Origin: Sialis fuliginosa
Lineage: Eukaryota > Arthropoda > Insecta > Megaloptera > Sialidae
Length of the DNA: 64,000 nucleotides
NCBI GenBank assembly: GCA_961205875.1
Contig: OY540812.1
Coordinates: 29,087,098-29,151,097, forward strand
Direction: 5' to 3'
Position numbers and translations under genes: made by a program. Below are positions 56,325-64,000 of this stretch, in pieces; the stretch's first letter is position 1, and each line of letters begins with the position of its first letter. The notes beneath the pieces are model-generated. The model worked only from the letters and a program-made list of their open reading frames with translations, had not been told where the DNA came from and did not search any database.

Positions 56325-59300
56325 TTAATTACTTAAAGCAATTATAAAAAAAAATTCAAAATTCTATCTCGTGCCCAACATATTTTTGTATTGTTTAAAA
56401 AATAGCCGTTTTTGAAGTTTTCGTATTTTTTTAAATTAAAAAAAAAATTCTGGTTGCTATAAAAATGAAAATAACAAAACGAATCTATAAGGCCTTCAAA
56501 AATAACTATTTAGAGCATTTGTAAAAAAAAATTCAGAATTCTATCTCGTGCCCAACATATTTTATGTATTATGTTTAAAAATAACCGTTTTTGAAGTTTT
56601 CGTATTTTTTTAAATTTAAAAAAAAATTCTGGTTGCTATAAAAATGAAAATAACAAAACGAATCTATAAGGCCTTCAAAGATAACTATTTAGACCATTTG
56701 TAAAAAAAAATTCAGAATTTTATCTCGTCGCCCACATAACTTTTTTTTGCTTCGAAAACAGCTGATTTTGGTGTTTTCGTGATTTTTGCGATATTTAACT
56801 AAATTTTTTTAATAAAAGATGTGCATCAATCAAGCTGATTTTTTGTGGGTACTGAGTACTATAAATGAACATAACTTACACATAATTATAGCTTTCTCAG
56901 TTTAACCTTAGAGCCACAATAAATTTCGAAAAATAGAAAAAATGACAATTTTATTAATAAAATTGAAAAGCCTCTATCTACAAAAAAAAAATTTAAACTT
57001 TAAATTGTGCTAGATCAATTGAAACTAGATTCTTTAGTCTTTCAAATGACATTAAGCTCGTTGTAATTGCTTTATTAGAACGCGTGCTATAGCGAGTTGA
57101 AAAAACGTTGAAAATCGACGAAATCTTCATATCTTAAGAGGGTAAAAAGGTCACCACCCCATAACTATGGCCATTAAAATTTTTCTAAGTACAGTTTCTG
57201 CTATCTAATAAGTATAATAACAACTGATTAAACTTTCATCAAAATTAAAAATAGTGCAACTTCAGCACCTTGGTGATTTTATATGGAATGACCCTTTAAT
57301 GATTTTCTTCTCATCACTGCTCGATACAACTAAATGATAACTTTATTTCCGTTTGAATAACAAAATATGGTTGAATGATAATATCATCTTCAGGGTCGAT
57401 CCACACGGGACAGGTCAACTCGGCGCATCCAACTCGGAGATGGTCAACTCGGTGACGGTCAACTCAGCGACTGTCAAACTCGGCGGCGCGACGGTCAACT
57501 CGGCGATAATAATAATTATTAGTAAATATATTTTTTAACTAGAATTTACCCGCGGCTTCACCCGCGTGTATTTATAAAATAGTTTTATCGGCCCGTATTT
57601 TAACGGTATGAAGCACGAATGGAAAAAAATTATTGTTTATTTTTTAAATAAAAAAAATTATAACAGTATTTCTGCCAACAAATACAAATATATTGGTAGA
57701 GTTAGCAATTTTTATAATGTTTGTTATATCTGAATGCAACTTTTTGTAAACAATTAAATATTAAGCAGCTGTAATAGTTCATTGTTCAATTTGAAAAAAA
57801 AGCACATTTTTTTGTTATTTTATGACAATGAGAAAATTTGTCACCAAATTTCTTTAAAACTAAATACGTTTTTGAAATTACTATTAAATTATATGCTATA
57901 TTCATCGTTTATATTTCATAATTTTGTATAATCTGAAATATAAGTTTAATTTCAAAAAATGATTGTTGCAAATTATAATATGTAGATTTTAAATAAAAAA
58001 AAAAAAAAAGTCACAAATCAAAGATTGTAGATGAAAATAGGTGGCTAGTTCAAAATTATATAGTTCGATTAAAAATATAGAAATGGTCACTAATTAAAAC
58101 AACTAATCAAGTAATGTAAAGTACATATTTACATGACACTTTTATGTATAGTATTTAATAAAATAAATAATTACATTTTTTCATCCATACCCCCATCCCT
58201 CGCGTTAAAATACGGATCGATAAAAAAATTATACATAATACACGCGGATGAACCCGCGGGCAAATTTTAGTTAAAAATATATTTACTAATATTAATGTTT
58301 ATCGCCGAGTTGACCGTCGCCGAGTTTGGCTATCGCCGAGTTGACCGTCGCCGAGTTGACCGTCGCCGAGTTGACCGTCGCCGAGTTGGATGCGCCGAGT
58401 TGACGCGTACCCCGATCCACACTATCGTGTCGGTTCCGGTCCGGTCTCGCTCCAGTCGAATATTCAGTAAGTATAGTAAATATATTTTATTGGAGCGAGA
58501 CCGGACTGAGACCTGACCGGGACTGGCACGATAGTCTAAATCGACCCTAACTCTCTGATGTCCGGTATTATCTATTTATTTAATAAATAAAATTCTGTGG
58601 GTATTATAAACGAGCTAACAAAATTTGGAAGCTTGCAAACATTTTCAAACGGGGTATCAAACTTAATTATATGACAGTTGCATGCACAGTAAGTTGGTTT
58701 TTACTGTTTTTAGTAAATATACTTTACATAGCTTTATTTTTACTGCCTATGAATGAAACTATCTCAAAAATTCCAAGAGAACTGTCTGACTGTCATAATT
58801 TTGATACCCCATTTGAAAGTGCTTGCAAAGGTAGCTTCTTTATAATCGGACATGAATCATTTGCGCTTTCCGTCCTCTTTAAAAAGTCGGTAAGTGATCC
58901 AGGTCATACTGTTTGTTAAACCTACCCTGAGTGGCCCAGTGGTAAAATCACATTACCATCGTGTGTCCACGTGTTAAACATAAATGTTTCAAAATATATT
59001 GTAGCCAAAAAAAGATATAGAACAAGAATAAGAAATTTATTTTGTGTAATTTGAAGCATCCGTATTAAGAAAAATTCTGCATGTTTTCTTTTTTTTATCG
59101 ATATCGGTTTCAAAGTATATTTTTGTATATTTTATGTCAGTTATCTTATTCAAGTGCCTAACTCAGGAAAAAATTAATGAACAAAAAAAAAACTGGATAA
59201 AAATCGACGGGCCCACTGATTTCATACAACCCTGATCTAATTACTATTGGTTAATGCTGGAAATAGATAACACTTATTAATACTAAACCCTGTAGCAAAT

Positions 59301-59876
59301 TTCATAACTGTAGCCTGTAGCACAATGAGTTCTCAAGATATTAAATAAAATCTAATTTTGAGTAAAATCTTTGTAGGGCTGTAGCCCCCTCACAAAAAAT
59401 TTCCGGACACATGTTCATATAATGTTTTTTGCTTAAAATATATTTCTCAACTTACTGTTCAAGTTTGGCACGACAGTGCTGAATCAGCCTGTGTACCGGG
59501 TGATATATTTAAATTGAGAAAAGCAAATGTCTCGAAAACAAAGGTTTTCCAGGGAAAATGTTTGATACAAACGTTTTGGAATTAGGAAAGGGAAAACCAA
59601 TGGAGGTTAAATTTTTGACCTTGAGAAAAGGTTTTAAGGTCATTTTGAGATCAGTATCATATTTTTAAAGGAAACCTATTTCTCTTTTTGCATATTCGCA
59701 TTTTACAGACAATTAAATTAAATTTGATTTTTTTTTAATAAAAAAAATTCGAAAATTATTTTTATTATCAACTATACATGTTTAAGAAACAATTAAATAA
59801 AAGATTTTTAGGATTTTTGAATGGAAAATAAAAAATTAAAATCGGTTAAAATTGAGGTTTTTGAAAAAAAATTCTT
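56325..59876. repeat. Tandem duplication, unit 2
   Basis: This is the second copy of 52771-56322, joined to it by two filler bases (AA at 56323-56324) next to TTAATT/AATTAATT. Its right boundary, unlike that of unit 1, continues into the remaining arm of the foldback at 59488-60090. Confidence 0.93.
58671..58919 (+). CDS. Second copy of the hypothetical 82-residue ORF
   Basis: It has the same residues as the frame at 55117-55365 because it lies in the second unit of the tandem duplication. No independent support was found. Confidence 0.2.
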   Translation: MTVACTVSWFLLFLVNILYIALFLLPMNETISKIPRELSDCHNFDTPFESACKGSFFIIGHESFALSVLFKKSVSDPGHTVC

Positions 59877-60090
59877 CGCTAAAGTTAAAAAAAAGAAATA
59901 GGTTTCCATTAAAAAAATAAAGTTGACCACAAAATGATCTTGAAATCTCCACAAAAAATGTATTTTACCTTCATTGGTTTTTTCCTTCCTAATAACCCTG
60001 AAACTTTTGTACCAAACAATTTCCCTAAAAAAACTTAGTTTACGAGGTACCTATTTGCTTGTCTCAATTTAAATAGACAACCCGCTATAT
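59488..60090. mobile_element. Foldback element at the duplication boundary
   Basis: The left arm (GTACCGGGTGATATATTTAA, TTGAGAAAAGCAAATGTCTC) is inverted at 59880-60090. In unit 1 only the left arm and centre are present (55934-56322), showing that the duplication broke next to this palindrome's centre. Confidence 0.75.
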
Positions 60091-60320
60091 ATGTTATGGG
60101 CAAAGCCCGCGGGGTATGTAACGTCACTGCCCGGGCAATGTCAGCATTGCTCATCGCTGTTGGGCAAAGTTCCCAGAATTGGTTAATTAACGAACTAGAC
60201 CCAGTTTTAAGCGGGAAATGCTAAATTGTCGTGGGCAGTACTATATGATGGTATTATCAAATAAAATTGTTTGGTACAAGTTTTCAAATGTTATAATGAC
60301 ATTATTATTAATCATAATTA

Positions 60321-61220
60321 GGGGAGACCGGGGGAATGGCGCCACCCCATGTAAACAGCAAACGATAGTCAGTGGAGAGGTCGCAATAAATGCTGTACTT
60401 TAGCGACCAACAGAAGAAACTGCTTCAGTATTATCAAGGTTCTAATTAGAGAAGTGTATTTATTATCGCAGAAAATATTGTTTTTTACTATTTCGTTATA
60501 AGTTGTGACTTATATATAAATCGAGTTAAGTGTCTTTCTTTGTTAATTTATAGCCGTAAATAGTATGCGTACGCATTTAACTAATATTCAGTTACATTTC
60601 TGTGTTATATTTTTTATGTGTAAGCGTCTTCACTAGTTGTGAATTAAGATCGTTCGCCATATTGTCACACCGGGGTAATGGCGCCATTATAGCTGGGGCA
60701 ATAATGTAAATCCTGTCAGATTAAAACTTAGAACCTCTAGTTATTGACGATCAAGAAGTTGAAGAGGTCTTTTATCTTGGGCAAAATAACATAGACCTAG
60801 GCCCAATAACCAATAGCAGAAACCTATCCCAAATTGATATAACTGAATAAATGGCCATTTATAGCCAAGATGGCCTGCCAGGAGTTTCCATAACTTCGAG
60901 TACGTCTTCAAAAACAACCGATGGCAGTTTTAATGTAGCATTAAACAAGTTATCTTCAATCCTAATTGCGGCAGCTAATTGTTTTGTATCAGGGTGTGGC
61001 GGAATTACACCGGTACCAGGGTAATCGCGTTACTGTGACCTTTTTAAACTTATTATTAAATAACGTTAAAACTTCGCTTAATTAAGCTTTGTTAAAGTAT
61101 TTGTACAATGCGTGAGAAACTGTATAACTAAATAGTCCGCTTATTTAAAGTGTTATGTTACTTTAAAGTATAGAAAAAAATCGTTTTTCCTTAATGTGGC
61201 GCGATTCCCCCGATCTCCCC
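60321..61220. mobile_element. TA-flanked MITE with GGGGAGACCGGGGG ends
   Basis: GGGGAGACCGGGGGAATGGC is inverted as CGCGATTCCCCCGATCTCCCC, with TA on both sides. The interior repeats the motif (CACCGGGGTAATGGCGCC near 60668). No transposase was seen. Confidence 0.7.
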
Positions 61221-61342
61221 TAATATCAGTTTAACATGATAACACTACAATATTGATTTAACATTGTCGATAGGGTGAACTAACCAGGTCTCCGGTTTTT
61301 ACCCGGAGTCTCAGGGTTTGTATATTAGTTCTCCGGGTTATA

Positions 61343-62679
61343 GGCGAGCGGATTACAGCTATTTCGAATACACTAACCGACCAATCGACGTTCTAGTGGC
61401 TAAAAATTATTTTATTAAATTCTTTATATTTTTCTGAGAAAAAACATCTATATACATAATATTTTTTTATGCGGTCCTTCAATAGGTACACACATTTTTT
61501 TATTTAATAAATCTAAATCTGCATTAAAAATCTGAAAAAATTATGTAAGCTTCATTGGATTAAAGTGAACATTTTTTGTCTCATAAACTTTTTTTTAAAA
61601 TCAAAAGTTTTGAAGATAAAAAATATTTTAACTTTAAAAATAGCGAAAAATTCGTATATTTGTGATTTTTTTTCTCGGAAACCAATTGTTCAATCAGAAT
61701 AAATCTAAAACTAAAAGAATCAGCTAACTTTAAACTATAACTATATTTTTATTTTATTTTGATCATTACTGTAATTAAATGTAAAAACTTCATTAGAGCC
61801 GAACTCACTCTTTGCGCAGTAAATCGATACCATGGCTGGCTACAATTTTCGTTTAATAATTGAAATATTTAAATACTGGGATGAAAGGTTCAATAAAAAT
61901 ACAAATTTTGAATATTTTAACTGCACATTTATTTTTCACGATTATTTTCTTTATTATTACACTTATCAGAACATCCACAAAAAATATTTTTGTTCTTGTT
62001 GCGGAAAATTTCCTTGTACAGTTAAAATATGCTCTTGTTTGGCTTTAAATTTAAAATGTTGTTCAGTTTGTAGATGATAAGTACATATATATAATAAAGA
62101 AAATAATTGTGACAGATAAATGTGCAATAAAAATATTCTAAATTTGTATTTTTATTGATCCTTTCATCCCAGTATTTAAATATTTCAATTATTAAACGAA
62201 AATTGTAGCCAGCCATGGTATCGATTTACGGCGCAGAGTGAGTTCGGCTCTAATGAAGTTTTTACATTTAATTACAGTAATGATCAAAATGAAAAAAAAT
62301 ATAGTTATAGTTTAAAGTTGGCTGATTCTTTTAGTTTTTGTTTTATTCTGATTGAACAATTGGTTTCCAAGAAAAAAATTCACAAATATACGAATTTTTC
62401 GCTATTTTTAAAGTTAAAATATTTTTTATTTTCAAAACTATTGATTTTAAAAAAAAGTTTATGAGACAAAAAATGTTCACTTTAATCTAATGAAGCTTAC
62501 ATAATTTTTTCAGTGTACCTATTGAAGGACCGCATAAAAAAATATCATGTACCTATATATGTAGATGTTTTTTCTCAGAAAAATATAAAGAATTTAATAA
62601 AATCATTTTTAGCCACTAGAACGTCGATTGGTCGGTTAGTGTCATTTCTAAGCGAGCTAGACTGGATAATCCGCTCGCC
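61343..62679. mobile_element. Foldback element, family GGCGAGCGGATTA, copy 2
   Basis: It has the same ends and TA flanks as 1619-3294. The arms (61343-61990 and about 62100-62679) match closely, including GACCAATCGACGTTCTAG and ATGGCTGGCTACAA in both orientations. The loop is short. This copy retains an 81-residue frame. Confidence 0.85.
61832..62077 (+). CDS. Small cysteine-rich ORF of the foldback family
   Basis: The 81-residue frame begins MAGYNFRLIIEIFKYWDERF in the left arm and finishes in the loop with a cysteine-rich tail (CSCCGKFPC, then CSCLALNLKCCSVCR). Because the arms are inverted, a related frame starts from the right arm (62216, minus strand) with the same first 18 residues but a different tail. 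The function is unknown and it may not be expressed. Confidence 0.3.
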   Translation: MAGYNFRLIIEIFKYWDERFNKNTNFEYFNCTFIFHDYFLYYYTYQNIHKKYFCSCCGKFPCTVKICSCLALNLKCCSVCR

Positions 62680-63180
62680 TATTAGGGTTTCGGTGCAATT
62701 TCTTCGGGTTTTGCAAAATGTGATGACTAAAAAAAAAGATCGTCAAAAATAGAGCAGTGGCATAGACATAGATGTCTATTAGCAGTGGCGTAAAATTGCA
62801 GATTAGAGTAATACATTTTTAGTAAATTTTATGAAAAAAAGAATAAAATGAAAATACAAAGGATAAAATAAAAGAAAAAAGGGGACTTCATTTACATGTT
62901 AGGGTTTACAAAAATTAAAATCTGTTCACCCTAATTGTCGATAATACCCGCTTAAAAGCCAGGTCAAGTCAAAGTTTTACAATACGCTGCCTAAACTGTT
63001 AAATATTGAACAACTATATTTTTCAAAAATCCTAAACAATATTATAATTCCGTAGTCCACGCGATGATAGCGAAGCCGCGGGCACAGCTACATAGTTTAT
63101 TAATAAAAAATACTCTAAAAGCAATTTCCATGTGACTTTTAAGAAATGAGGTGAATTCTGTTGACAATAACTAACAGACA
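62680..63180. other. No gene seen
   Basis: This is AT-rich sequence. At 63062-63095 the motif GCGAAGCCGCGGGCACAGCT is a dispersed repeat end related to 44515-44550. Confidence 0.4.
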
Positions 63181-64000
63181 AGATTTAAAAATAATAATAA
63201 TTTTTCTTAATAGCTTAGTAAAATTGTAGTTATTTCTAGAGCCTAGCAAAAAAGGGTAAATTATTCTAAAGAGCCTAGTAAAATCGTAGTTATTTCTAAA
63301 GGGCCTAATAAATTTTTTTTTCTAAATAGCCTAGTAAAAAAAGGATGTTTCCTAAATAACTTATAGTAAAATCGAAAATATTTCTAAATAGTGCATATAG
63401 TAAAATCGTAATAATTTCTATAAAGAGCCTATGGCAAAAAAGGTATTTTTTCTAAAGCCCTAGTAAAATCGTAGTTATTTCTAGAGCCTAGTAAAAAAGG
63501 GTAATTATTTCAAATAGCTTAGTAAAATTATAATAATTTCTATAAAGAGCCTATGTGGTAAAAAGGTATTTTTTTCTAAATAGCCTAGTAAAATCGTAGT
63601 TATTTCTAAAGAATCTAGTAAAAAAGGGTAATTATTTCTAAATAGCTTAGTAAAATTGTAATTATTTCTCAATAGCATATTAAAATTGTAGTCATTTGTA
63701 ATTAGTCCAGTAAAAAGAGGACATTTTTTTAAATAGCCTAGTAAAAGAGGGTATTTTTTCAGAATAGCTTATATTAGTAAAATCGTAATTATTTCTAAAT
63801 AGCCTAGTATAAAAGAGTATTTTTGCCAAATAGCTAGTTACTTCTAATTAATCTAATAAAAAAGGGTATTTTTTTCTAAATAGCCTAGTAAAAAAGGGTA
63901 TTTAAAAAAATAGCTTATTGTTAGTAAAATCGTAGTTATTTCAAAGTAACTTACTATAGAAAATTATTTCTAAATAGTCTAAAAAAAAGGTAATTGTTTT
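63180..64000. repeat. Minisatellite of AATAGCCTAGTAAAA units
   Basis: There are at least twenty imperfect units of about 30-37 bases built on TAGCCTAGTAAAATCGTAGT and TATTTCTAAA, alternating with GTAAAAAAGGGTATTT variants. The array runs off the right edge. Confidence 0.85.

Overview
This window reads as AT-rich arthropod, most likely insect, nuclear DNA. Long introns carry GT/AG splice sites, and the space between exons is packed with nested terminal-inverted-repeat elements, long-armed foldback palindromes and one Ty3/gypsy retrotransposon. A hemipteran such as an aphid relative would fit the base composition and the mobile-element load, but the sequence does not settle the taxon. No tRNA, rRNA, operon or CRISPR array was seen.

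Region 1 (about 124-44,247, minus strand) is one gene, a cubilin homologue. I could read 37 consecutive coding exons directly. Every exon has a GT donor and an AG acceptor, and the phases of all 36 exon joins fit together. In order they encode a charged coiled-coil-like N-terminal segment, eight EGF-like repeats, and at least twenty CUB domains; the last CUB runs off the left edge. About 8.2 kb of coding sequence, near 2,750 residues, is present. The signal-peptide exon was not found, and the 3' end lies beyond position 124. The only break is one extra base in an A6 run inside the exon at 29853-30240. Two CUB domains have lost a pair of disulphide cysteines. One CUB exon has a decayed duplicate beside it, split by two nested hAT-like elements.

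The introns hold most of the novelty. There are foldback palindromes at 1619-3294, 5451-8054 (a nest), 12146-13525, 19651-20203, 22835-24951, 26858-27560 and 32007-33406. hAT-like elements with 8-bp target duplications sit at 21087-21704, 21254-21687, 31591-34008 and 41324-42144. There are also a pogo-like MITE, a LINE reverse-transcriptase relic and a THAP-domain relic.

Region 2 (44.25-64.0 kb) has no cubilin exon that I could recognise. It holds a small piggyBac-like element at 44697-45084 and a large foldback of about 150-bp tandem units (about 45170-53755). An apparently intact 5.6-kb Ty3/gypsy element (46050-51648, minus strand, identical-looking LTRs, one 1,579-residue gag-pol frame) has inserted into the left arm of that foldback. 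Next comes an apparently exact 3.55-kb tandem duplication (52771-56322 and 56325-59876), then another foldback, a TA-flanked MITE, a second copy of the 1619-3294 foldback family carrying a small cysteine-rich ORF, and a minisatellite running to the right edge.

Cubilin is an endocytic receptor. In insects it works with amnionless and megalin-type partners in nephrocyte and epithelial protein uptake. Nothing else in the window looks like a host gene cooperating with it; the rest is mobile or repetitive DNA.
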